Positions 1 to 4,774 of a stretch of 6,258 nucleotides of DNA are shown here, in pieces. A model generated the notes under the pieces. The model did not search any database. It was not told the origin of the DNA and was given only the letters and a program-made list of their open reading frames with translations. The position numbers and the translations under genes are program-made. Each line of letters begins with the position of its first letter. The stretch's first letter is position 1. Origin of the DNA: Saprospiraceae bacterium (GTDB taxonomy: Bacteria; Bacteroidota; Bacteroidia; Chitinophagales; Saprospiraceae); assembly GCA_014379065.1 (NCBI GenBank), contig JACMMM010000443.1, positions 1 through 6,258 on the forward strand, read 5' to 3'.

Positions 1-22
1 CCCCTGCCCCCCTGAAGGGGGG
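1..22. repeat. GC-rich palindromic repeat inside the oxidoreductase gene, copy 1
   Basis: The 13-mer CCCCTGCCCCCCT is followed by GAA and a run of six G, so C6 and G6 can pair as a hairpin. The same 13-mer recurs at 243-255 in the same orientation. On the coding (minus) strand it is read in frame and contributes Pro, Leu, Gln, Gly and Arg to the end of the visible protein (residues about 219-227). It touches the left window edge, so it may extend further. Confidence 0.7.
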
Positions 23-683
23 TTGGCTGAATTTCTTTCAATTCTGTTTCCAACCGAAGGTCAATATGGTGTTCTCTAATATGTCGGCTTACCATGGCGG
101 CTTCTTCTGCCGGCAAAATATTGTCCCAGAATTTCTTTTCTCTTACTAAAAAAGTAACTGGAATGTTGCGGGAACGAAACATCTCGGCCATTTCAATACC
201 GATCAGTCCGCCACCCACAATCACTGCCCGACCGCCCTCTCCCCCCTGCCCCCCTCGCAAGGGGGAAAGCCCAGCAGAGTGCCGTTCCATCGCATCCAGA
301 TCTTGCAGATGATACAGACCGTGCACCCCGTCCAAGTCTTGGCCAGGCCAGTCGAATTTGTTGGATTGGGAGCCGAGTGCCAGTACAAGTTTGTCGTAAC
401 CCAATGCTTTGCCGTCTGTGCTGAACGCCTTTTGGGTTTGAAAATCAATGCGTTCGATGCGAGCACGCACACGCTGGATGCGGTTTTTCTCCCAAAACCA
501 CGGTTCGTAGGGCATTGTATCGCGCAGCCTCATGTGACCCATGTAGACATACATCAGTGCAGTGCGGCTAAAAAACTCGTCCGATTCGTCGGAAACGAGC
601 GTGATGTCGTGGTCGCTGAGCTTGCGGAGGAAGCGTGCGCAGGTTACGCCGCTGATGCCGTTGCCGAGGATTAGGATGTGCAT
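1..683 (-). CDS. FAD/NAD(P)-dependent oxidoreductase, N-terminal part (cut by left edge)
   Basis: Reading the minus strand from the ATG at 683-681 gives 227 codons with no stop before the window edge, so the C-terminal part is missing. Residues 1-12 form a dinucleotide-binding strand with GNGISG (7-12), the FAD site expected at the N-terminus of the pyridine nucleotide-disulphide oxidoreductase superfamily. The second strand ends in acidic SDE (31-33). YDKLVLALGS (96-105) is the usual segment closing the first FAD half-domain. VIVGGGLIGIE (154-164) begins the inserted NAD(P)H-binding Rossmann fold. Family knowledge implies a cytoplasmic or membrane-peripheral flavoprotein oxidising NAD(P)H; the electron acceptor cannot be told. 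No redox-active CxxxxC is seen in this part, arguing against a classical disulphide reductase and fitting Ndh- or NirB-like flavoproteins. Two GC-rich repeats are read through in frame at residues about 139-150 and 219-227. No Shine-Dalgarno is visible; tandem octamers lie 13 bp upstream of the ATG. Family assignment is firm, exact function open. Confidence 0.88.
   Translation of the reverse strand, partial: MHILILGNGISGVTCARFLRKLSDHDITLVSDESDEFFSRTALMYVYMGHMRLRDTMPYEPWFWEKNRIQRVRARIERIDFQTQKAFSTDGKALGYDKLVLALGSQSNKFDWPGQDLDGVHGLYHLQDLDAMERHSAGLSPLRGGQGGEGGRAVIVGGGLIGIEMAEMFRSRNIPVTFLVREKKFWDNILPAEEAAMVSRHIREHHIDLRLETELKEIQPTPLQGGR
243..265. repeat. GC-rich palindromic repeat inside the oxidoreductase gene, copy 2
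   Basis: This copy shares the exact 13-mer CCCCTGCCCCCCT (243-255) with copy 1, followed by CGCAA and GGGGG (261-265), which can fold back on the C-run. It lies between the FAD half-domain and the NAD(P)H-binding GGGLIG motif. On the minus strand it is translated as a low-complexity Ser-Pro-Leu-Arg plus glycine-rich stretch (residues about 140-151). It is in a different reading frame relative to the repeat from copy 1, yet both keep the gene open. This suggests insertion of a dispersed element into a tolerant surface linker. Confidence 0.72.
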
Positions 684-695
684 TTAGAAGGTTCT

Positions 696-727
696 GGGTT
701 TGAAGGTTTGAGGGTTTGAGGGTTTGC
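696..727. repeat. Four tandem octamers (GGGTTTGA) upstream of the oxidoreductase start
   Basis: Units are GGGTTTGA, AGGTTTGA, GGGTTTGA and GGGTTTGC, back to back with no gaps. Read on the strand of the gene they are TCAAACCC-like and end 12 bp before the ATG (696 versus 683), so they should lie in the 5' untranslated region or promoter. No further function is visible. Confidence 0.75.
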
Positions 728-862
728 AGTGCGCGATTTACGCAACAAGTCTGATAATGGGTTTTTCAAGGCTAAAAATAGCGCGGTTTTGATTGGGCAA
801 TGGATAATGGTGGTGAATATCTTGCATTTGTCTGCTTTGGGACAGCCGTCATAAATTTTGAC
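728..862. other. Non-coding spacer left of the first REP unit
   Basis: No credible gene is seen here; the minus-strand reading frame across it has no recognisable protein content and consists partly of translated repeats. A weak promoter-like string for the oxidoreductase on the minus strand (TAGCCTTG, complement of 767-774, with TTG 23 bp upstream) departs from the consensus in one base and is not called. GGGACAG at 839-845 is complementary to the left arm of the first REP hairpin (CTGTCCC, 863-869) and could form an alternative, longer-loop hairpin with it. Confidence 0.4.
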
Positions 863-938
863 CTGTCCCAGCGGGACAGTATCTTGGTAGCAACCAAATT
901 GCAACGATTCAACGAGCCGTCCCAGAGGGACGGAATCT
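863..938 (+). repeat. REP-like two-hairpin unit 1 (left type)
   Basis: Hairpin A is CTGTCCC-AGC-GGGACAG (863-879). It is followed by the conserved linker TATCTTGGTAG (880-890), a 26-nt variable spacer, hairpin B CCGTCCC-AGA-GGGACGG (917-933), then AATCT. The same order of parts is found in three further units, two in this orientation and two inverted. The GGTAG in the linker recalls the GTAG/GTRG box described for REP sequences acted on by RAYT transposases, although there it lies next to the hairpin. Confidence 0.88.
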
Positions 939-994
939 GAAAAATCAGCGCCCAACACCCACTCCATAGCAGCCTGCCAACCCAAAATATTCAG

Positions 995-1067
995 ATACCG
1001 CCCCGCTGGGGCGGCAAGGGGTTTTTGTTTGCGGTTTTTCTACCAAGATATTGTCCCGCTGGGACAG
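995..1067 (-). repeat. REP-like two-hairpin unit 2 (right type)
   Basis: This is the inverted partner of unit 1. Read on the plus strand it begins with AGATA, then hairpin B CCGCCCC-GCT-GGGGCGG (998-1014), a 25-nt spacer, the linker complement CTACCAAGATA (1040-1050), and hairpin A TTGTCCC-GCT-GGGACAG (1051-1067), whose outer pair is a G-T wobble. Compared with unit 1, hairpin B has GCC/GGC where unit 1 has GTC/GAC, so pairing is kept by matched changes. Confidence 0.87.
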
Positions 1068-1217
1068 GTCTTTTGTCTTGAGGCCGAGAGAATGCTAAAG
1101 GTCAAAAAGGCACGGTAATTATTTGTTTCGTGGTTGTGTCTTGCTAAAGCCGAGGTTAATGGGGCTATTGTTTTTTTAAAATTTATCCTATATTTTTGTA
1201 TACACCTAGATGCCACG
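1068..1217. other. Spacer between the two REP pairs, holding the transposase promoter
   Basis: No gene is seen. The stretch becomes AT-rich towards its right end (about 1160-1200), where the promoter of the transposase is placed. The first 90 bases show no structure beyond the tail of unit 2. Confidence 0.5.
1168..1198 (+). promoter_or_regulatory. Probable Bacteroidota-type promoter of the transposase
   Basis: TTG (1168-1170) is followed after 20 bp by TATTTTTG (1191-1198), which fits the Bacteroidota sigma-ABfr pattern TTG-N19/20-TAnnTTTG at every fixed base. It sits in an AT-rich stretch. A transcript starting about 5-10 bp downstream would carry the whole of REP unit 3 as a leader of roughly 95 nt before the ATG at 1301. 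It was found by pattern match only. Confidence 0.6.
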
Positions 1218-1290
1218 TTGTCCCAGAGGGACAATATCTTGGTAGCAAAAAAACATCCATTCACCAACCCGTCCCAGAGGGACGGAATCT
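1218..1290 (+). repeat. REP-like two-hairpin unit 3 (left type), in the transposase leader
   Basis: Hairpin A is TTGTCCC-AGA-GGGACAA (1218-1234), where both partners of the outer pair differ from unit 1 (C-G became T-A), a compensatory change. The linker TATCTTGGTAG follows (1235-1245), then a 23-nt spacer, hairpin B CCGTCCC-AGA-GGGACGG (1269-1285) identical to that of unit 1, and AATCTGAAAA as in unit 1. The hairpin ends 15 bp before the transposase ATG, so it occupies the place of a ribosome-binding site. Confidence 0.88.
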
Positions 1291-1300
1291 GAAAACAATC

Positions 1301-1789
1301 ATGGCTAATACCTACACCCAGCTCCACATCCACCTGGTTTTTGCAGTCAAATATCGTCAAGCGCTGATTGTCGAAAAACACAGAGAAGAAATAGAAAAAT
1401 ATATGACGGGATTCCTGCAGAACAAAAAGCACAAACTCCTTGCCATCTACCTTATGCCAGATCATGCTCATATTTTGATTGGCCTAAACCCACAGTACTC
1501 CATTTCTGATACTGTACAGGTGCTAAAAACAGAAACAAGCAATTTCATCAATAACCATCGGCTATCGGCTTATCATTTTCTTTGGCAGGAAGGTTTTGGA
1601 GCGTTTTCACATTCAAAAAGCGAATTGGACAAAGTGATAAAATATATTCGAAACCAACCGGAACACCACCGAAAGCAATCATTCCGGGAAGAATACTTGG
1701 CTTTGTTGAAAAGGTTTGATGTGGAGTACAAGGAAGAATATTTGTTTGAATTCTTTGATGATATCTCGCTGCCCGTTCACGCTACATAG
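1301..1789 (+). CDS. REP-associated / IS200-like Y1 (HUH) transposase
   Basis: This is a complete 162-aa single-domain protein of the Y1 transposase family (Pfam Y1_Tnp), close to the usual length of about 140-160 aa. The metal-binding HUH motif is His55-Ala56-His57 within MPDHAHILIG, with the expected first strand TQLHIHLVFAVK (6-17). WQEGFGAFSHS (95-105) is a conserved family block. Tyr115 in KVIKYIRNQ is the likely nucleophile that makes a 5'-phosphotyrosine link to single-stranded DNA at hairpin ends. All catalytic parts are present, so it should be active. The frame is open upstream to 1196, but that extension only translates the REP unit, and family members begin at this MANTYTQ. No Shine-Dalgarno is visible. 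The stop lies 3 bp from the facing REP hairpin. Family knowledge assigns REP recognition and cleavage; the link with the flanking units is inferred from position. Confidence 0.93.
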   Translation: MANTYTQLHIHLVFAVKYRQALIVEKHREEIEKYMTGFLQNKKHKLLAIYLMPDHAHILIGLNPQYSISDTVQVLKTETSNFINNHRLSAYHFLWQEGFGAFSHSKSELDKVIKYIRNQPEHHRKQSFREEYLALLKRFDVEYKEEYLFEFFDDISLPVHAT

Positions 1790-1859
1790 ATACCGCCCCG
1801 CTGGGGCGGGGACTTTCTTTCGCCGTTTTTTCTACCAAGATACTGTCCCGCTGGGACAG
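1790..1859 (-). repeat. REP-like two-hairpin unit 4 (right type)
   Basis: Read on the plus strand: AGATA fragment, hairpin B CCGCCCC-GCT-GGGGCGG (1793-1809, identical to unit 2), a 22-nt spacer, the linker complement CTACCAAGATA (1832-1842), and hairpin A CTGTCCC-GCT-GGGACAG (1843-1859). It is the inverted counterpart of unit 3 on the other side of the transposase gene and begins 3 bp after its stop codon. Confidence 0.88.
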
Positions 1860-1865
1860 TTTTTT
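1843..1865 (+). terminator. Possible intrinsic terminator of the transposase (hairpin A of unit 4)
   Basis: A perfect 7-bp stem with a 3-nt loop (1843-1859) is followed directly by six T (1860-1865) on the plus strand, which fits a Rho-independent terminator about 55 bp beyond the transposase stop. It would also keep transcription from entering the antisense side of the convergent protease gene. On the minus strand the U-run is missing, so it should act one way. It is a REP hairpin that may do this second job by chance. Confidence 0.5.
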
Positions 1866-1895
1866 ACCATTAGAGAAGGTTTGCCTACGGCAATG

Positions 1896-3134
1896 TCATA
1901 TCAAATCCCGCAGCACAATACGCTTCTTAATAAGCTTCCCGTCCCGTTTTACGACGATTTTGACCTCTTTCCCGGCCTTTTTCTGAAGTATTCTTTGAAG
2001 CTCTTCCAAAGTCCGCAAGCTTGCAGACAGCCATCCGATGCGCAGAATACGGTCGCCTGCGTGGATGCCCGCTTCTGCGGCGGGAGAGTCGGGGAGCACG
2101 TTGAGCACCGAAAAATGATTGAGGCGAATCCCGGAAGCAATGATGCTCAGCCCGCTGCGGTCGTAAACGAATTCACTTTGATAATACTTGGTAGGTTTGA
2201 GCCAAAGCGTTGCGCCTTGATAGTCAATCACCACCTGAAAACGGTTTAAAATGGAGTTGCCGATCAGGCCGTTGCGGTCGTTGAGATAACTTAGGTCTTG
2301 AGCCGTGTCTATCGCTTGGAAGTAGGTGAGGATACCTTTTTGCGTAAACTTATCCAACATTAACCCCGGCGTTCGCCCTACAAAACCCTCCAAATACCCA
2401 CCTAGTCCCATGCCGATATTGGTGGGGATTGCATTGGCAGAAGGCTGGATGAGCGGGTGGGTATTGGTAAAAAGCATGAGCGGCATGCCCGCCCCTGTGT
2501 CGAGCAAAAGTTTCACTGGCGCTGAAGAATCCGGGCGCAGTTGAGCGTGTGTGTTTAAGTAGAGTTTGTTGCGGAACACTTCCAGCGGCAATGGTTCGAA
2601 ACCCTGCTCATGCATCTTGTAAGTCCCACGCTCATAAAGCGTGAGCACTTTTCGTTGATAATTGATTTTCAACAGATAGCGCGAAAAAACGCGCCCTGCC
2701 AAAATGCCGTGTACCTCCAAACCGGCGTACTCTTCGAAACGGAAGTAGTCCTCTTTCAGCACCAAGATGTCCTCATTGGGTGCTATAATATCCTTGCCCA
2801 GTATCTGTAGTTGGATGTTGCGAGCGAGATAGGCCACCAATTCGGTTTTAAGGTCAGAGCCTTTTACGCGAAACTCCCGGTCGTAGCGCACTTGCAGGAA
2901 ATCGCTGATTTCGCGCTTTGACAGGATGGTGTGCTCGGCCCCAGTGTCGAAGATGAATCTCAAAGGCAAAGGGCCATTGAATGCGATGGTCAGTATGATA
3001 AAATTGTTGATGTATTCGAAAGGGATTTCAACTTGCCTCGTGCCTTTTGGCAACGAAAAACCGCTTTGTGCTCGGGCGGGAAATGCTACGGCCCAAAGAG
3101 CCAGCAGCACGATTGCAACGGTTTTTGTTTTCAT
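1896..3134 (-). CDS. Exported two-lobed retropepsin-like aspartyl protease with C-terminal PDZ domain
   Basis: The protein has 412 aa. Residues 1-23 look like a Sec signal peptide: MKTK, a hydrophobic core at 6-19, and an ARA-like cleavage site near 21-23. Two copies of a retropepsin-like lobe follow. Lobe 1 has the catalytic FDTGAEHT (Asp63) and a later hydrophobic-Gly segment (HGILAGRVFSRYLLKINYQ, 142-160). Lobe 2 has LDTGAGMP (Asp212) and GLIGNSILNRFQVVIDYQ (289-306). Both Asp-Thr-Gly triads are intact, so one chain can supply both catalytic aspartates. Residues about 328-412 form a PDZ domain (VLPDSPAAEAGIHAGDRILRI), which usually binds C-terminal peptides. Such proteins (Asp_protease_2 type) are common in Bacteroidota and act in the periplasm or at the surface; substrates are unknown. 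The start at 3134 is preferred over an in-frame ATG at 3257, because the signal peptide then lies at the N-terminus and the longer form would read through the upstream palindrome. It is divergent from asd and convergent with the transposase. Confidence 0.9.
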   Translation of the reverse strand: MKTKTVAIVLLALWAVAFPARAQSGFSLPKGTRQVEIPFEYINNFIILTIAFNGPLPLRFIFDTGAEHTILSKREISDFLQVRYDREFRVKGSDLKTELVAYLARNIQLQILGKDIIAPNEDILVLKEDYFRFEEYAGLEVHGILAGRVFSRYLLKINYQRKVLTLYERGTYKMHEQGFEPLPLEVFRNKLYLNTHAQLRPDSSAPVKLLLDTGAGMPLMLFTNTHPLIQPSANAIPTNIGMGLGGYLEGFVGRTPGLMLDKFTQKGILTYFQAIDTAQDLSYLNDRNGLIGNSILNRFQVVIDYQGATLWLKPTKYYQSEFVYDRSGLSIIASGIRLNHFSVLNVLPDSPAAEAGIHAGDRILRIGWLSASLRTLEELQRILQKKAGKEVKIVVKRDGKLIKKRIVLRDLI

Positions 3135-3171
3135 AACGATAGGCGGTAGCCTGCATACGCTCTTCTTCTGC

Positions 3172-3204
3172 AAACCTCGTAGGTTTTTAAAAACTACGAG
3201 GTTT
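3172..3204. repeat. 33-bp near-perfect palindrome upstream of the protease
   Basis: AAACCTCGTA (3172-3181) pairs with TACGAGGTTT (3195-3204), and GTTTTT pairs with AAAAAC inside, leaving one unpaired G (3182). It lies 38 bp before the protease ATG in the divergent intergenic region. It could be a dispersed palindromic repeat, an operator, or a hairpin in the protease leader; the sequence alone does not decide. Its symmetry means either strand could fold. Confidence 0.8.
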
Positions 3205-3283
3205 AAATTCGAATGATCGAGATTCACCAAAGAAGAAGGGCGAGCAGGAATTTGCAAGAGCGAAGGACGGATAGAAGCGGCAC

Positions 3284-3317
3284 TTTTCCAATAGGTTTGT
3301 TGAGTTTCCTACCTTTG
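3284..3317 (+). promoter_or_regulatory. Possible promoter of asd
   Basis: TACCTTTG (3310-3317) matches the Bacteroidota -7 element TAnnTTTG exactly. The -33 element is poor: TTTTCC at 3284-3289 is at about the right distance, while the better TTTG at 3296-3299 is too close (10 bp). Transcription would start near 3323, leaving a leader of about 100 nt before the ATG at 3425. Confidence 0.42.
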
Positions 3318-3424
3318 TACCGCAAATCCCTCCTCCTACGCCAGTACTTGCTTTTTTTTACCCTTCGACGCATAATGGCTACGGCGGATAAACAAATCAA
3401 CGCATAAACAAATAAACAACAGAA

Positions 3425-4447
3425 ATGAAAGTAGCCGTAGTGGGCGCCACCGGATTGGTCGGCACCAAAATGTTGCAAATCCTGGAAGAGCGCAACTTCC
3501 CCGTGACCAAACTTTTCCCTGTCGCTTCTGAGCGCTCGGTGGGCAAGACCATAAAATTTCGGGGCAAGCGTCACAAGATCATAAGCATGGATGCCGCCGT
3601 GGGCAAAAAGCCCGATGTGGCCATTTTTTCTGCCGGAGGCAGTGTCTCAAAAGAATGGGCGCCACGTTTTGCGGACCGCGGTACCATTGTTATTGACAAC
3701 TCATCGGCTTGGCGCATGGATCCGGAAAAGAAGCTCGTCGTGCCGGAAGTGAATGCCGCCGTGCTCACCAAAATGGATAAAATCATCGCCAACCCCAACT
3801 GTTCTACGATCCAAATGGTGGTGGCACTCAAGCCTTTGCACGATAAATATGGCCTGAAGCGCATCGTGGTCAGCACCTATCAAAGCGTGACGGGCACGGG
3901 CGTGAAAGCTGTGGAGCAGCTGATGAACGAGCGCAAAGGCAAGACTGGTGTACGCGCCTATCCTTATCAGATTGACCTGAATGTGTTGCCCCACATAGAC
4001 GTGTTCACGGAGAACGGCTACACCAAAGAAGAGATGAAGATGGTCAACGAAACCAAAAAAATCATGGGCGACGACAACATTCGCGTCACGGCTACCACCG
4101 TTCGCGTACCCGTCATTGGTGGCCACTCCGAGTCGGTGAACGTTGAGTTCGAGCGCGATTTCGACTTGGCCGAAGTGCGCAGCTTGCTCGAAAAAGCCCC
4201 CGGCGTGGTGGTCATTGACAACCCAGCAGAATTGCAATACCCCATGCCCTTGATGGCGCACGACAAAGATGATGTTTTTGTGGGCCGGATCCGCCGGGAC
4301 GAGACCCAGCCTAACACCCTGAATATGTGGGTTGTGAGTGACAATCTGCGGAAAGGCGCGGCCACCAACGCCATTCAAATTGCAGAATACTTGCTTTCCG
4401 TGGGGATTTTGAAATTGAAAGTGAAAAAAACGGCTACAACAGTCTAA
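3425..4447 (+). CDS. asd: Aspartate-semialdehyde dehydrogenase
   Basis: The 340-aa protein is full length for the family. It makes L-aspartate 4-semialdehyde from 4-aspartyl phosphate with NADPH in the cytoplasm, the branch point to lysine/diaminopimelate, threonine, methionine and isoleucine. The N-terminal Rossmann motif is VGATGLVG (6-13). ASERSVGK (34-41) fits NADP phosphate binding. The catalytic Cys126 is in ANPNCSTIQ, Gln153 is in STYQSVTGTG, and the acid-base His234 is in RVPVIGGHSES. The C-terminal LRKGAATNAIQIAE (308-321) is the usual cofactor-contact segment. The start at 3425 places the Rossmann strand at residue 2, as in the family. There is no Shine-Dalgarno; the leader is A-rich. 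No other amino-acid genes are adjacent, so it seems to be transcribed alone, divergent from the protease, and possibly reading into the heptamer array since no terminator hairpin follows it. Confidence 0.97.
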   Translation: MKVAVVGATGLVGTKMLQILEERNFPVTKLFPVASERSVGKTIKFRGKRHKIISMDAAVGKKPDVAIFSAGGSVSKEWAPRFADRGTIVIDNSSAWRMDPEKKLVVPEVNAAVLTKMDKIIANPNCSTIQMVVALKPLHDKYGLKRIVVSTYQSVTGTGVKAVEQLMNERKGKTGVRAYPYQIDLNVLPHIDVFTENGYTKEEMKMVNETKKIMGDDNIRVTATTVRVPVIGGHSESVNVEFERDFDLAEVRSLLEKAPGVVVIDNPAELQYPMPLMAHDKDDVFVGRIRRDETQPNTLNMWVVSDNLRKGAATNAIQIAEYLLSVGILKLKVKKTATTV

Positions 4448-4464
4448 TTTTGCCGCGCAAGAAC

Positions 4465-4492
4465 TGTTGACTATTGACTTTTGACGATTGAC
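4465..4492 (-). repeat. Four heptamers in opposite orientation to the main array
   Basis: TGTTGAC, TATTGAC, TTTTGAC and GATTGAC lie back to back. Their complements are GTCAACA, GTCAATA, GTCAAAA and GTCAATC, of the same type as the 30 units at 4565-4774. They begin 17 bp after the asd stop and are separated from the main array by 72 bp, making an inverted arrangement able to form a long stem in RNA or a cruciform in DNA. Confidence 0.85.
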
Positions 4493-4564
4493 AAGATTTC
4501 TCGTTGATAGAAGTTTATGGAGTTTTCCACAACAGATAAATTTCAATGCAGTGTCTGGTTTAAG
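4493..4564. other. Unique spacer between the two heptamer arrays
   Basis: These 72 bp are the only non-repetitive part of the asd to coiled-coil gap. They show no gene, no clear TAnnTTTG promoter and no strong hairpin. If the flanking arrays paired, this would be the loop. Confidence 0.4.
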
Positions 4565-4774
4565 GTCAAAGGTCAACCGTCAAAGGTCAACCGTCAAAAG
4601 TCAACCGTCAAAAGTAAATAGTCAAAGGTCAACCGTCAAAAGTCAATAGTCAAAGGTCAACAGTCAACCCTCAACAGTCAACCCTCAACAGTCAAAGGTC
4701 AACAGTCAAAGGTCAACAGTCAAAGGTCAACAGTCAAAAGTCAACAGTCAACAGTCAACAGTCAATAGTCAACC
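4565..4774 (+). repeat. Tandem heptamer array, 30 units of GTCAANN
   Basis: Starting at 4565 the sequence divides without gaps into 30 heptamers, nearly all GTCAA plus two variable bases (mostly AG, CC, CA, AA, TA). Exceptions are GTAAATA (unit 8) and CTCAACA (units 16 and 18). Two decayed units (GTGTACC, GACAACC) follow to 4788. Runs of alternating pairs, such as GTCAAAG-GTCAACA three times in units 19-24, show that 14-bp dimers were duplicated. The array ends 22 bp before the next ATG. Such short tandemly repeated heptanucleotides resemble the STRR class known from filamentous cyanobacteria; any role here is unknown. Confidence 0.93.

Larger units (their letters stand above)
863..1067. mobile_element. 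Paired REP doublet without a gene (MITE- or BIME-like)
   Basis: Units 1 (plus) and 2 (minus) face each other across about 56 bp (939-994) that hold no gene. Their end types (left: GTCCC stem in hairpin B; right: GCCCC stem) match those of units 3 and 4, which flank the transposase gene nearby. This is the layout expected of a non-autonomous miniature element, or of a bacterial interspersed mosaic element, mobilised in trans. Mobility is inferred; no target-site duplication was sought or seen. Confidence 0.6.
1218..1859 (+). mobile_element. REP-flanked IS200-like/RAYT transposase module
   Basis: A 162-aa HUH transposase is flanked at once on both sides by inverted two-hairpin units (3 and 4), with about 15 bp from hairpin to ATG and 3 bp from stop to hairpin. 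No tnpB/IscB-like accessory gene is present, so this is not an IS605-type element. Single-domain TnpA bracketed by inverted REPs is the hallmark of REP-associated tyrosine transposases (RAYTs), which are usually domesticated or only rarely mobile. The probable promoter lies outside the pair, so the 642-bp unit would lose it if moved alone. Confidence 0.72.
3135..3424. other. Divergent intergenic region between the protease gene and asd
   Basis: This 290-bp stretch must hold the start signals of both flanking genes. Besides the palindrome and the promoter match on the asd side, no clear TAnnTTTG match was found on the minus strand for the protease. The last 30 bp before asd are A-rich (several ACAAATAAAC-like strings) with no Shine-Dalgarno, as is normal for Bacteroidota leaders. 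Confidence 0.45.

Noticed and set aside
279..674. A 131-codon plus-strand frame, and a 83-codon minus-strand frame at 221-472.
   Set aside because: Both overlap the oxidoreductase in other frames, while the frame from 683 shows both dinucleotide-binding motifs. No independent support.
671..985. A 104-codon minus-strand frame upstream of the oxidoreductase.
   Set aside because: It translates octamers and REP hairpins and has no recognisable protein content.
863..1290. CRISPR-like array formed by the repeated hairpins.
   Set aside because: The units are inverted relative to each other and irregularly spaced around a transposase, which fits REP elements and not CRISPR.
1196..1300. An earlier in-frame start of the transposase.
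   Set aside because: The extra 35 residues come from REP unit 3, and the family begins at the MANTYTQ at 1301.
1040..1471. A 143-codon minus-strand frame across unit 3 and the start of the transposase gene.
   Set aside because: It is antisense to the transposase and runs through REP sequence.
1881..1893. Small hairpin TTGCC-TAC-GGCAA just after the protease stop as its terminator.
   Set aside because: The stem is only 5 bp and no T-run follows on the minus strand, so it is too weak to call.
1716..2249. A 177-codon plus-strand frame spanning unit 4 and the end of the protease gene.
   Set aside because: It overlaps two supported genes in other frames and is largely the antisense of the PDZ region.
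3135..3257. An earlier in-frame start of the protease.
   Set aside because: It would place 41 residues, partly coded by the 33-bp palindrome, before a clear signal peptide.
3701..4576. A 291-codon open frame on the minus strand opposite asd.
   Set aside because: It lies fully across the well-supported asd gene, is rich in His and Val as expected for the antisense of such a gene, and shows no domain. It is a shadow frame.
4565..4774. CRISPR array.
   Set aside because: Units are 7 bp with no unique spacers and no cas genes are present; this is a simple tandem repeat.
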